64,000 nt of DNA from JADJYF01 sp965278995 (lineage in GTDB: Bacteria > Pseudomonadota > Gammaproteobacteria > Ga0077536): contig OZ257136.1 in NCBI GenBank assembly GCA_965278995.1, positions 806,001 to 870,000 of the forward strand, in the 5' to 3' direction. This document shows, piece by piece, positions 27,660-36,493 of the stretch; the stretch's first letter is position 1; the number at the start of each line of letters is the position of its first letter. Both the position numbers and the translations under genes were made by a program. Under the pieces are notes generated by a model. The model did no database searches. It saw nothing but the letters and a program-made list of their open reading frames with translations, and was not told where the DNA came from.

Positions 27660-28802
27660 ATGAACGCGGCGCAGGCACCACGTTTGCTGTTTCTCGTCAC
27701 CGAAGACTGGTATTTCGTCTCGCATCGGTTGGGGCTTGCGCGCCGTGCTCGCAATGCCGGATACCAAGTGATCGTGGGCACGCGCTTTAACGCCGACCGC
27801 AGCCTGCTTGCGGCTGAAGGATTTACGCTCTACGACATTCCGTTCGAACGGTCGCTGCGTCATCCGCATGCTGACTGGCGCGCCTGGCGGTCTGTTCGCG
27901 CGCTGCTGGCGCGCGAGCGCCCGGACATCATCCATCTGGTCTCGCTGAAGCCGATATTGCTCGGCGGCCTGGCTGCGCGCAGTCAGGCGAACTGCGCTGT
28001 TCTTCTGGCGTTCACCGGACTCGGCTACATTTTTTCTTCGGGTGACTGGCTGGCGCGCGCAATACGCCCAGGCCTCGTGCTGGCGCTGCGCTGGCTGGCG
28101 AAACGAGCGCGCAGCTGGCTGCTGCTGCAGAACGAAGACGACCATGCTCTACTTGGGGCGCTCGGTATCGGCGTGCCGGCACGCACACGGGTGATCGCGG
28201 GTTCAGGGGTAGATATCGATCAGTTCAGCGAACGCGCGTTGCCGCCACTCACGCGTCCGCTGGTTCTGCTACCAGCGCGTCTGTTACGCGACAAGGGCGT
28301 TTACGAATTTGTAGAGGCCGCACGCGCACTGCGTGCGGAACACCCGCAGGCGCGCTTCGTGCTGGCTGGCGCTCGCGACGAAGACAATCCCGCGGTGGTG
28401 CCGGCGGCTATGCTCGATCAGTGGCAGCACGACGGCCTGATCGAATGGTGGGGGCATCGAACGGATATGGCGGATGTCTATGCGCAGGCGAGTATTGTCG
28501 TTCTGCCGTCCTATCGCGAAGGATTGCCCAAGGCACTGCTCGAAGCGGCGGCCTGTGGTCGCCCGTTGATTGCGACCGATGTTCCGGGCTGCCGCGAGAT
28601 ATGCCGGCATGAACATACCGGGCTGCTGGTATCGGCCGGCGACCCCGCTGCGCTGACCGCGGCGATAGCGCGACTGCTCGATGATGCCGCGCTCGCCGCG
28701 CGTCTCGGCGCAGCGGCACGAGCGCATGTACTGCGTGAGTACACGCTGGATGCGGTAGCGGACGCCACGCTCGCGCTGTATACGCAGATGCGCGACGGCT
28801 GA
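27660..28802 (+). CDS. Glycosyltransferase family 4 (WcaL/PglA-like)
   Basis: 380 residues. The N terminus 'LLFLVTEDWYFVSHRLGLAR' is typical of a GT4 subgroup found in O-antigen and exopolysaccharide loci. The donor-site region is 'LPSYREGLPKALLEAAACGR'. There is a hydrophobic 'FTGLGYIFSSGDWLARAI' stretch, probably peripheral to the membrane. Specificity is unknown. It lies 14 nt after asnB and 9 nt before the epimerase gene. Confidence 0.87.
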   Translation: MNAAQAPRLLFLVTEDWYFVSHRLGLARRARNAGYQVIVGTRFNADRSLLAAEGFTLYDIPFERSLRHPHADWRAWRSVRALLARERPDIIHLVSLKPILLGGLAARSQANCAVLLAFTGLGYIFSSGDWLARAIRPGLVLALRWLAKRARSWLLLQNEDDHALLGALGIGVPARTRVIAGSGVDIDQFSERALPPLTRPLVLLPARLLRDKGVYEFVEAARALRAEHPQARFVLAGARDEDNPAVVPAAMLDQWQHDGLIEWWGHRTDMADVYAQASIVVLPSYREGLPKALLEAAACGRPLIATDVPGCREICRHEHTGLLVSAGDPAALTAAIARLLDDAALAARLGAAARAHVLREYTLDAVADATLALYTQMRDG

Positions 28803-28810
28803 TCCTGACC

Positions 28811-29761
28811 ATGCGGATACTCGTGACGGGTGCCAATGGGTTTGTCGGGCGCGCGAGTTGTGCCGCGTTCGTGCGTGCCGGCGTCGACCTGGTGCCCGCC
28901 GTACGTAGCCCTGGTACTCCGGGAGCACGCGTGATCGGTGATGTGGATGGCAACACGAACTGGTCGTCCGTACTTGTCGGTGTCGATGCTGTCGTGCATC
29001 TCGTGGCCGTCACGCATGGGCGGGACAGCGATGACCCGGCAGCTTATGCTCGCTATCGTCGGGTGAACGTCGATGGCACGCGCGCGCTTGCCGAGCAGGC
29101 CGCCGCCGCCGGCGTGCGCCGCTTTGTGCTGGTCAGTTCGATCAAGGTCAACGGTGAGAGTTCGCTCACCGATGCCACGACTATCGTGCCCTATACGGCT
29201 GGCGATGTGCCGGCACCGCGAGACAACTATGGTCGCAGCAAGCTCGAAGCCGAACGCTGCGTGCAGGCACTGACACAGGCCGGCGCGTTCGAATCGATAA
29301 CCCTGCGTCCGCCCTTGATCTACGGCCCGGGTCAGAGCGGCAATCTCCTGCGCATGATGCGCTGGGTCGCTGCCGGTAGACCGATGCCGGTTGCCGGCGT
29401 CAATAATCTGCGCAGCCTTATCTATGTCGGCAATCTTGCCGACGCCCTGGTGTTGGCGGCAACAGGCAGCGGGACAGCGCCCGAAGCGCTGCCGATAGCC
29501 GATATCGAATTATCGAGTGCTGCACTGATCGAGGCGATGGCATTGGCGCTGGCGGTGCCGGCGCGAATGTTCCGGTGTCCGCCGCTGCTACTCGAGCTGC
29601 TGGCGAGACATCCGCGCGGACGCGCGGTCGTCGAGCGCTTGTGCGGATCGCTGCGTGTGGACGCGCGTGCGGCACGCGATTTATTGGCGTGGTCCCCGCG
29701 TGTCGATCTGGCGGAAGCGATGCGCTTAACTGTCGCCGCTTACCGCAGCGGGCAGCCATGA
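28811..29761 (+). CDS. NAD-dependent epimerase/dehydratase (extended SDR)
   Basis: 316 residues. The NAD motif GANGFVG is at 7-13, and a YGRSKLEAE segment supplies the SDR Tyr and Lys. 'SSIKVNGESS' and 'RPPLIYGPGQSGNLLRMMRW' match the WbpV/GalE-like subgroup that often precedes a WecA/WbpL-type transferase, as here. This subgroup provides or reshapes the UDP-HexNAc (often via 4-keto or 4-epi forms) used for initiation; the exact product is uncertain. It overlaps the next gene by 4 nt (ATGA). Confidence 0.82.
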   Translation: MRILVTGANGFVGRASCAAFVRAGVDLVPAVRSPGTPGARVIGDVDGNTNWSSVLVGVDAVVHLVAVTHGRDSDDPAAYARYRRVNVDGTRALAEQAAAAGVRRFVLVSSIKVNGESSLTDATTIVPYTAGDVPAPRDNYGRSKLEAERCVQALTQAGAFESITLRPPLIYGPGQSGNLLRMMRWVAAGRPMPVAGVNNLRSLIYVGNLADALVLAATGSGTAPEALPIADIELSSAALIEAMALALAVPARMFRCPPLLLELLARHPRGRAVVERLCGSLRVDARAARDLLAWSPRVDLAEAMRLTVAAYRSGQP

Positions 29762-30762
29762 CCGTAACCGGCCTGCTGGCGGCGTTTGTGCTCGCGGCAC
29801 TGCTCACGGCGCTGTTGACGCGCGCGCTGCTGGGCTGGCTGGGCGCGCGTATGCTCGACCATCCCAACGCGCGCAGCATGCACACGCAACCCACGCCGCG
29901 TGGTGGTGGTGTCGTCTTTGCCGGCGTTGTGCTGGCTGTTCACGCAACACTGCTCTGGCGCACCGATATTCCCATCGTTGGTGCGACGTGGTGGCTGGCC
30001 GGTGCTGCGTTCGCTGTACTCGGCTGGCTGGACGATCGTCATTCGCGCAGCGCGAGTCTGCGCCTCTCCCTGCAGAGTCTGATTGCGAGCGCGTATGTCA
30101 TCACCTTTCTCGCGCCACCGATCCAATTGACACCGCTCTGGGGCAATCTTCTCGTGGGCGGTATGGCAATCGTGAGCATGGTCTGGCTGGTCAATGCGAC
30201 CAACTTCATCGACGGCGCCGATGGCTACTGTGCAACCCAGTCGATGATGCAGGCCGTGGCTGGCGCAATAATTCTGCTAGCGCTCGGTGAGCATTCCGCA
30301 GCGTTCCTCGCGCTCGCTCTGGGCGGGTCCTGTGCCGGCTTTCTGCGCTGGAATTGGCCGCGTGCGCAGGTCTTCATGGGTGACTCCGGCAGTTATTTTC
30401 TCGGCTTCGAATTTACCGCACTCGCGCTTTACGCCACCAGCAAGGGCGCCAGCGCGTGGACCTGGCTCATCCTCGCTGCGCCGATCGTTGGCGACGCATC
30501 GCTGACGTTGCTGCGCAGGATGGTGAAAGGCGCGCGGCTGACCGAAGCCCATCGTACGCACGCCTACCAACAACTGTTACTGACCGGTTGGACACCGCGC
30601 CAGTTGCTTGGCGCACTGATCGCGAGCAATGTGGTGATCTGGTGGCCGCTCGCCGCGCTGGCTGAAACACGTGTGCTTCCACCTCCCTCTGCTGCGCTGA
30701 TTGCCTATGCGCTTGCTGGTATCATGTGGCACTTCGCAACACGGCGCACCGCGAGGATCTGA
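29758..30762 (+). CDS. Undecaprenyl-phosphate HexNAc-1-phosphate transferase (WbpL/WecA family)
   Basis: 334 residues from the ATG at 29758, with about 10 membrane helices. Signatures are 'DHPNARSMHTQPTPRGGG', 'WLDDRHSRSAS', 'NATNFIDGADGYCATQ' (the Asp-rich Mg site) and 'VFMGDSGSYFLGF'. The family loads a HexNAc-1-phosphate on undecaprenyl phosphate to start repeat-unit synthesis on the cytoplasmic face. Co-occurrence with a WbpM-like dehydratase suggests a QuiNAc- or FucNAc-initiated unit, as in Pseudomonas; inference only. The ORF extends upstream to 29575, but that part overlaps the epimerase gene. Confidence 0.88.
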   Translation: MTVTGLLAAFVLAALLTALLTRALLGWLGARMLDHPNARSMHTQPTPRGGGVVFAGVVLAVHATLLWRTDIPIVGATWWLAGAAFAVLGWLDDRHSRSASLRLSLQSLIASAYVITFLAPPIQLTPLWGNLLVGGMAIVSMVWLVNATNFIDGADGYCATQSMMQAVAGAIILLALGEHSAAFLALALGGSCAGFLRWNWPRAQVFMGDSGSYFLGFEFTALALYATSKGASAWTWLILAAPIVGDASLTLLRRMVKGARLTEAHRTHAYQQLLLTGWTPRQLLGALIASNVVIWWPLAALAETRVLPPPSAALIAYALAGIMWHFATRRTARI

Positions 30763-30769
30763 TCACCGC

Positions 30770-32650
30770 ATGCCATTGCTCAGTCCCAGGCTCAAGGTCA
30801 TCCTTCACGACGTGTTCGCCACGATCACCGCGTGGGGGCTGGCCGTGATCGCGCGTTTCAATTTCGAATTACCGCCGCTCGAATTCTTCAGCGCGACATT
30901 CGCTGCCATTCCACTGGTCATCATCTGTCAGAGCGTGCTGTCGTGGCATTTTGGTCTGTATCGGGGGTTGTGGCGTTTTGCGAGTCTGCCCGATCTGTGG
31001 AATATCGCACGCGCGGCCGTGCTCGGCGCGCTGACCATCGGTGTCACCCTGTTCCTGGTCAATCGCCTGGTCGGCATACCGCGTTCGGTATTGATCCTCT
31101 ACCCGCTGTTCCTGATCTTCCTGCTTGGCGGGCCGCGCATGCTCTTTCGTGTATGGAAGGACCATGCACTCAGTCTGCGCGCGATGGGGGGCGGCCAGCG
31201 TGTCGTTGTAATCGGCGCCGGTTCAGGCGGTGAGATGGTAGTGCGTGACATGTTGCGAGAAGGGAGCTATCTGCCGGTCGGGATTGTCGACGACAATCCG
31301 GCGTTGGCACGCGCGCGCATTCACGGGGTGCCGGTGCTCGGCACGGTCGGCGAACTCGCCAGAGTGGTCGCGCGCCGCGAAATCGAGACGATAGTCATTG
31401 CCGTACCATCGGCCAGCAATGCGCAGATGCGACGCATCGTCGACCTGTGCGAAGCGACCGGTAAACCGTTTCGCACGCTGCCGCCGCTGCACGACATGAT
31501 TGCGGGGCGGGTCAGCGTTTCGGCGCTGCGCGAAGTATCGATTGACGATCTGCTCGGTCGCGACAAGGTGGAACTCGACTGGGCGACTATCCAGGCCGAA
31601 ATTGCCGGAAAATCTGTCCTCATTACCGGCGGCGGCGGATCCATAGGCTCAGAACTGTGCCGGCAGGTCGCCGTGCTGGGTGTTGCCAGTCTGGTCGTGT
31701 TCGAACGGAGTGAGCACAACCTGTATCTGATTGAACGCGAGCTGCGCGAGACTTACCCGCATTTGAATCTGCAGTTCGTGATTGGCGATATCTGCGATCG
31801 CGCCGCCGTCGATGCGCTGTTCACGCGCTGCAAGCCGGCGATCATTTTCCACGCCGCGGCCTACAAGCATGTGCCGATATTGCAGTCGCAGACGCGCGAA
31901 GCAGTGCGCAACAACGTGCTCGGCACGCTCGAAATGATCGATGCGGCCGATCGTCACGGCGCCGCCAGCTTCGTGCTCATCTCGACTGACAAAGCCGTAC
32001 GTCCGAGCAGTGTGATGGGTGCAACCAAGCGCGTCGCCGAACTGCTCTGCGAGAGTCGTAATCGGCGCTCGGCGACGAAGTACATCACCGTGCGCTTCGG
32101 CAACGTACTGGGCTCGGCTGGCAGTGTAGTGCCGCTCTTTCGGGACCAGATTGCCCGAGGCGGACCGGTGACCGTTACACACGCCGATGCGGTGCGCTAT
32201 TTCATGACTATTCCGGAAGCCGCGCAACTCATTTTGCAGGCGGCCGCAGCAGGCTCGGGTGGCGAGATCTTTGTCCTCGACATGGGTGTGCCGGTCAATA
32301 TCACGTATCTCGCGGAACAAATGATCCGGCTGTCCGGACGTGAACCAGGCACCGACATCCGGATCGTGTACACCGGTCTGCGACCAGGCGAAAAACTGCG
32401 CGAGGCGCTGTTTCATGATGAGGAACAGCTCACACCAACGAGTCACGACAAGCTTCTGCTAGCGCAGCATACGCCGGTCGAGGCGCGCCGCCTGTCTGAA
32501 CTGGTGGCGGCAATGGCGCGGGCCTCCGCTGCTTTCGATCAGGGGGCGATTATCCAGTTGCTGAACGAAGCGGTGCCTGAGTTCGCTGGCGTACAGTCGA
32601 TGGCAGCTGAAGCCGCTAATGTTGTCACATTTACCCGGAGCGTTTCATGA
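30770..32650 (+). CDS. WbpM/FlaA1-like UDP-HexNAc 4,6-dehydratase
   Basis: 626 residues from the ATG at 30770. Four N-terminal membrane helices (residues 8-125) are followed by a first Rossmann domain ('VVVIGAGSGGEMVVRDML', ~145-162) and a second, catalytic one with GGGGSIG at 287-293. 'STDKAVRPSSVMGATKRVAE' shows the S-M-K arrangement typical of membrane-bound WbpM-type dehydratases instead of S-Y-K. These convert UDP-GlcNAc to the 4-keto-6-deoxy sugar used for QuiNAc/FucNAc. It overlaps galU by 4 nt. Confidence 0.9.
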   Translation: MPLLSPRLKVILHDVFATITAWGLAVIARFNFELPPLEFFSATFAAIPLVIICQSVLSWHFGLYRGLWRFASLPDLWNIARAAVLGALTIGVTLFLVNRLVGIPRSVLILYPLFLIFLLGGPRMLFRVWKDHALSLRAMGGGQRVVVIGAGSGGEMVVRDMLREGSYLPVGIVDDNPALARARIHGVPVLGTVGELARVVARREIETIVIAVPSASNAQMRRIVDLCEATGKPFRTLPPLHDMIAGRVSVSALREVSIDDLLGRDKVELDWATIQAEIAGKSVLITGGGGSIGSELCRQVAVLGVASLVVFERSEHNLYLIERELRETYPHLNLQFVIGDICDRAAVDALFTRCKPAIIFHAAAYKHVPILQSQTREAVRNNVLGTLEMIDAADRHGAASFVLISTDKAVRPSSVMGATKRVAELLCESRNRRSATKYITVRFGNVLGSAGSVVPLFRDQIARGGPVTVTHADAVRYFMTIPEAAQLILQAAAAGSGGEIFVLDMGVPVNITYLAEQMIRLSGREPGTDIRIVYTGLRPGEKLREALFHDEEQLTPTSHDKLLLAQHTPVEARRLSELVAAMARASAAFDQGAIIQLLNEAVPEFAGVQSMAAEAANVVTFTRSVS

Positions 32651-33522
32651 CTCAGAGGATCCGTAAGGCAGTTTTCCCGGTTGCCGGCATGGGCACGCGT
32701 TTTCTACCCGCGACCAAGGCCAATCCGAAAGAGATGCTGCCCGTAGTCGACAAACCGCTCATCCAGTATGCCGCCGAAGAAGCTGTCGAAGCCGGCATTG
32801 AGGAGTTGATTTTCGTTACCGGGCGCGCGAAGCGCTCGATTCCGGATCATTTCGACAAGGCCTACGAACTGGAAGCCGAGCTCCAGAAGGGCAACAAGAC
32901 AGCAATGCTCGAAATCGTGCAGAACATTCTGCCGCGACATGTCTCGTGCATTTATATCCGCCAGTCAGAACCACTCGGCCTCGGCCATGCGGTGCTGTGC
33001 GCCCGTCCTGCCATCGGAGACGAACCGTTCGCCGTCATCCTGGCTGACGATCTCATCGACGGTGGCGATCGCGGCTGCCTACGCCAGATGGTCGACGTCT
33101 TCGAACATTACAACTCGAGTGTCATCGCGGTTCAGCCGGTACCCGCCGACCAGACCGACAAGTACGGCATCGTCGAAGCCCGCTCGCTAGACGAGCGAGT
33201 CAGCAAAATTCTGAACATCGTCGAGAAACCCAAGCCGGCTGTTGCACCCAGTACGCTTGGAGTTGTCGGGCGCTATATTCTTTCGAACGAGATCATGGGA
33301 ATTCTGGCCACGACGCAGCGCGGAGCGGGCAACGAGATTCAGTTGACTGATGCCATCGCGACCCTGCTTGAACGTCATCAGGTACTCGCCTACCAGTTCG
33401 AGGGTACGCGTTACGACTGCGGTTCGAAATTCGGCTACTTGCAGGCAACGGTCGACTATGCGCTCAAGCATCCCGAAGTCGCCGATGAATTCGGTGACTG
33501 GCTACGGCATCGGGTGGGGTGA
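32647..33522 (+). CDS. galU: UTP-glucose-1-phosphate uridylyltransferase
   Basis: 291 residues, standard GalU length. 'AVFPVAGMGTRFLPATKANP' is the nucleotide-binding loop, and 'KEMLPVVDKPLIQYAAEEA' and 'GLGHAVLCARPAIGDEPFAV' follow. It makes UDP-glucose from UTP and glucose-1-phosphate, the precursor for ugd in this locus. It is the last gene of the 17-kb locus and translationally coupled to the dehydratase. No strong terminator is seen before the convergent 80-residue gene. Confidence 0.95.
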   Translation: MTQRIRKAVFPVAGMGTRFLPATKANPKEMLPVVDKPLIQYAAEEAVEAGIEELIFVTGRAKRSIPDHFDKAYELEAELQKGNKTAMLEIVQNILPRHVSCIYIRQSEPLGLGHAVLCARPAIGDEPFAVILADDLIDGGDRGCLRQMVDVFEHYNSSVIAVQPVPADQTDKYGIVEARSLDERVSKILNIVEKPKPAVAPSTLGVVGRYILSNEIMGILATTQRGAGNEIQLTDAIATLLERHQVLAYQFEGTRYDCGSKFGYLQATVDYALKHPEVADEFGDWLRHRVG

Positions 33523-33546
33523 CTGTGCCGCAGGATTGAGCAAGGT

Positions 33547-33789
33547 TCAGCCCAGATTATCGAACAAGGCGCGTTTGCGGACGAGTTCGGTCTGCAGAAA
33601 CGTCAGCGCGCGCATGGAATGCTCGTCTTCCGGCTCGCCAGCGGCGGCAATGAGGTCTTCCAGTTCCTGGATTTCCTCTTCGAGTTCCTCGCGCTCGTTG
33701 TCGGCGCCTAGAATAGGAAAGAACGCCTCGAGCTGTTTAAGCTCTTCGACCAGATCGTTCCAGCCTTCGGATACATTCCCCGCTCTCAT
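33547..33789 (-). CDS. Small acidic helical protein, unknown
   Basis: 80 residues, very rich in Glu (EREELEEEIQELEDLIAAA) and predicted to be helical or coiled-coil. A good GGAGG sits about 10 nt upstream of the ATG, and codon use matches neighbours, so it is probably real. It is cytoplasmic, with no signal peptide. It converges with galU and is divergent from ppnN across a GATC-rich spacer. No family recognised. Confidence 0.6.
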   Translation of the reverse strand: MRAGNVSEGWNDLVEELKQLEAFFPILGADNEREELEEEIQELEDLIAAAGEPEDEHSMRALTFLQTELVRKRALFDNLG

Positions 33790-33802
33790 TTCCGCTGCCT
33801 CC

Positions 33803-33877
33803 GATCATCCATCAAATAAGCGGATTAGCCGATCATTGTGATTATTGATCTTATCATGATCACTTAATTAGCTGATC
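33803..33877. promoter_or_regulatory. AT-rich spacer with five GATC sites and repeated half-sites
   Basis: GATC occurs at 33803, 33831, 33847, 33858 and 33874. Two near-identical direct repeats, ATTAGCCGATCA (33824-33835) and ATTAGCTGATCT (33867-33878), are spaced 43 bp apart. This is the shared promoter region of the small acidic gene and ppnN. A regulator binding site or methylation-sensitive control is possible. Confidence 0.4.
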
Positions 33878-33942
33878 TTGGGTCGAATCATATAGGATAA
33901 TGATTAACGAGTTCAACTATCTCGTTGAGTCTAAGCGTATTC

Positions 33943-35343
33943 ATGACTGATACCCCGCATTCGATCTTCGGCGACTATGGCATCGTCCCCACCGCGACTG
34001 TGGCCCCTGAAGCGGCGCTGGCGGTGCTTTCCCAGCGCGAAGTGAACGCCCTGTGTCAGCACAGCAGCGCCAGCGTGCGCGCGCTGTTCCGTCGTTGCGC
34101 TCTGGCCGTCTTGAGCGCCGGCACCGAGACTGACGACCCGCGCAGCCTGTTCGACCGGTACGCCGATTTCGAGGTCGAGCTGGTCCAGGAAGACCGCGGA
34201 TTGCGCTTGAACCTGCGCTGTGCGCCGGCCGGGGCGTTTGTCGCCGGTGAGATGATCCGCGGCGTTCGCGAGCATTTGTTTGCCGTCCTGCGCGATATCC
34301 TCTACATCAGCCATGAGCTCGAGTCGGGTACGGTGTTCGACCTCGGTACCCCGGCCGGCGTCACCGACACGGTGTTCAAGATTCTGCGAAATGCCGGCGT
34401 GCTGGTCGCGTCAGCCCGTCACGGGCTGGTGGTGTGCTGGGGCGGCCATTCGATTCCGCGGAACGAATACGACTACACCAAGGAAGTCGGCTATGCGGTC
34501 GGACTGCGCGGGCTCGATGTCTGTACCGGCTGCGGACCGGGCGCCATGAAAGGGCCGATGAAAGGCGCGACGATTGCGCACGCCAAGCAGCGGATAACGG
34601 ACGGTCGCTACATCGGTATCACTGAACCCGGCATCATCGCTGCCGAGGCGCCAAACCCGATAGTCAATGCGCTGGTTATCATGCCGGACATGGAAAAGCG
34701 CCTCGAAGCGTTTGTCCGGCTGGCCCACGGCATCGTCGTCTTTCCCGGCGGTGTCGGAACTGCCGAAGAAATCCTTTATCTGCTGGGCCTGCTCTCGCAC
34801 CCCGACAACCAGCGGTTGCCGTTACCGCTGGTGTTGACCGGGCCGGCGTCGAGCGCCGCCTACTTCACGGCCCTGGATGAGTTTGTCCGGCTCGTTCTCG
34901 GACCTACAGCTGCAGCCCGCTATCGCATCATCGTCGATGACCCGCAAGGCGTCGCCGAGTACCAGCGGCAAGCTATCGGCGACGTACAGCGCTACCGCGA
35001 CGAGCATGACGATGCGGCCTATTTCAACTGGCGGTTGACTATCGACGCCGATTATCAGCGCCCGTTCGAAGCCACGCATGAAGCGATGGCCGGGCTGGTC
35101 ATTTCACGCGATTTGCCAGGTCACCAGCTGGCCTCGAATCTGCGCCGGGTGTTCTCCGGCATCGTCGCCGGTAACGTCAAGGAAGGTGGCGTTGCTGCTG
35201 TCGAGGCGCGCGGTCCGTTTCAGATCACTGGTGAGCCGGTCGTCATGCGCGCCCTCGATGCGCTGCTCGGTCGATTTGTCGCCGACGGCCGCATGCGTCT
35301 GCCGGGGCAGGCTTATCACCCCTGCTATGAAATCGTCCGCTGA
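33943..35343 (+). CDS. ppnN: Nucleotide 5'-monophosphate nucleosidase PpnN (YgdH)
   Basis: 466 residues from the ATG at 33943 (a TTG at 33925 would add six). 'ALCQHSSASVRALFRRCALAVL' matches the family N-domain, and the LOG-like core carries 'CTGCGPGAMKGPMKGA' and 'VVFPGGVGTAEEILYLLGLL' (PGGxGTxxE). A C-terminal regulatory part of ~100 residues is present, as in E. coli YgdH. The enzyme cleaves purine and pyrimidine 5'-monophosphates to the base and ribose-5-phosphate; the E. coli enzyme is stimulated by (p)ppGpp. It is monocistronic here, convergent with the AttH gene 8 nt away. Confidence 0.93.
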   Translation: MTDTPHSIFGDYGIVPTATVAPEAALAVLSQREVNALCQHSSASVRALFRRCALAVLSAGTETDDPRSLFDRYADFEVELVQEDRGLRLNLRCAPAGAFVAGEMIRGVREHLFAVLRDILYISHELESGTVFDLGTPAGVTDTVFKILRNAGVLVASARHGLVVCWGGHSIPRNEYDYTKEVGYAVGLRGLDVCTGCGPGAMKGPMKGATIAHAKQRITDGRYIGITEPGIIAAEAPNPIVNALVIMPDMEKRLEAFVRLAHGIVVFPGGVGTAEEILYLLGLLSHPDNQRLPLPLVLTGPASSAAYFTALDEFVRLVLGPTAAARYRIIVDDPQGVAEYQRQAIGDVQRYRDEHDDAAYFNWRLTIDADYQRPFEATHEAMAGLVISRDLPGHQLASNLRRVFSGIVAGNVKEGGVAAVEARGPFQITGEPVVMRALDALLGRFVADGRMRLPGQAYHPCYEIVR

Positions 35344-35350
35344 ATCGGCG

Positions 35351-36493
35351 TCAATAACCGGTCAGCTCGACGTAACCGAGACCGACGGCACGACCGGCGC
35401 TATGTACCTCGACCGCGCCTTCCCAATAAGCAAAACGCGCGCGCCATTCCTGATCGGCCAGACGGGGTTGCAGATCCAGGCTGAGTCCATGGCGTGGCAG
35501 TGTCAGGCGCCATGCAGCGGGATAGCGGCGTCCACTTGCAGGACTCCGCCAATGCTCGGTTTCCTCGATGCGCACATCGTCTGCGCTTAGAGCAACGTGG
35601 TGCCCGCGCGCAGATACCAGGGTGCCAGCGCTGAAAGGGGAGGCTCGGCCGTCGCCCTCACGCAGGCGATAGAACATCACGTTGGCGCCGTCGTCGAGTT
35701 GCAATGCGAACCAGTCCCAGCCTGCTTGAGTGCGGGCCAGCGAACTCGTGCTCCATTCGCGATCCAGCCAGGCCGTACCAGTCACGGCGTATTTCTGCTC
35801 AGCAAGCGTGAGTGTGCCACGCGCAGCGAGGCGTGGAATCGAGTAGTAATACGAGGCATTGCCGCGCGTTGCGCTTTTGTGCGACAGCCCCTGTTCACCC
35901 TGCAGGACAATCGCGCTTTCCGGCGTCAATGCGAGCGTCAGTGCAGCGCCGGTGTCATTGGCTTGCAGTTCAAAGCGTTCGCCGCCGGTCTCGGCCAGGA
36001 CCTCGATGCGCCAGTCATCCAGCCACACTGCCGGTGGCGATACGCTGGCGCTGGCGATTCCCGGCAGCGCTCGACTCAGCCGTTCGAATGTATGAAAACG
36101 CTGACCGGCAATATCACTGATGGCGAAATGTCCGAGCAGAATGCGCGGCGTGCGCCAGGCCGAAATCGAAGGAACCACGGTGCGCGCGAGCTCGAAACGG
36201 AACAACGTCAGCTGGAAACCGAAAGGGCGGCCTTGATCGGTTTGCAGGTGACCGGTGAAGTACCACCATTCGCTTCGGTAATCGAAATGCGGTCCATGAT
36301 CGCGAGGAAACGCGAATGCATAGGGCTTATCGGCGCGCGCGAATCCTTCGTTGCCAACCAATGGCGCGAGGACATCGCGAAGTTCGTTTGCTGCCGGGTC
36401 GGTCGCCATGGCGCGATATGCCGGTCTGACCGCATACCAGGTTCCCACGGTACCGCCGAGGAGTAACAGCAGCGCGCGCCGCCGGCTACTCAT
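35351..36493 (-). CDS. AttH-like lipocalin-fold protein (CrtC/AttH family)
   Basis: 380 residues. A basic N terminus and hydrophobic segment (RRRALLLLLGGTVGTWYAV) suggest a signal or membrane anchor. The hallmark 'DYRSEWWYFTGHL' is at 71-83, and 'GTAWLDREWSTS' is the second conserved block. AttH proteins are two-domain lipocalin-like proteins encoded with an FtsX-type permease and ATPase (AttEFGH); related CrtC proteins hydrate carotenoids. Its biochemical role here is unknown. It overlaps the permease gene by 8 nt and is the last gene of a three-gene minus-strand operon. Confidence 0.88.
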   Translation of the reverse strand: MSSRRRALLLLLGGTVGTWYAVRPAYRAMATDPAANELRDVLAPLVGNEGFARADKPYAFAFPRDHGPHFDYRSEWWYFTGHLQTDQGRPFGFQLTLFRFELARTVVPSISAWRTPRILLGHFAISDIAGQRFHTFERLSRALPGIASASVSPPAVWLDDWRIEVLAETGGERFELQANDTGAALTLALTPESAIVLQGEQGLSHKSATRGNASYYYSIPRLAARGTLTLAEQKYAVTGTAWLDREWSTSSLARTQAGWDWFALQLDDGANVMFYRLREGDGRASPFSAGTLVSARGHHVALSADDVRIEETEHWRSPASGRRYPAAWRLTLPRHGLSLDLQPRLADQEWRARFAYWEGAVEVHSAGRAVGLGYVELTGY

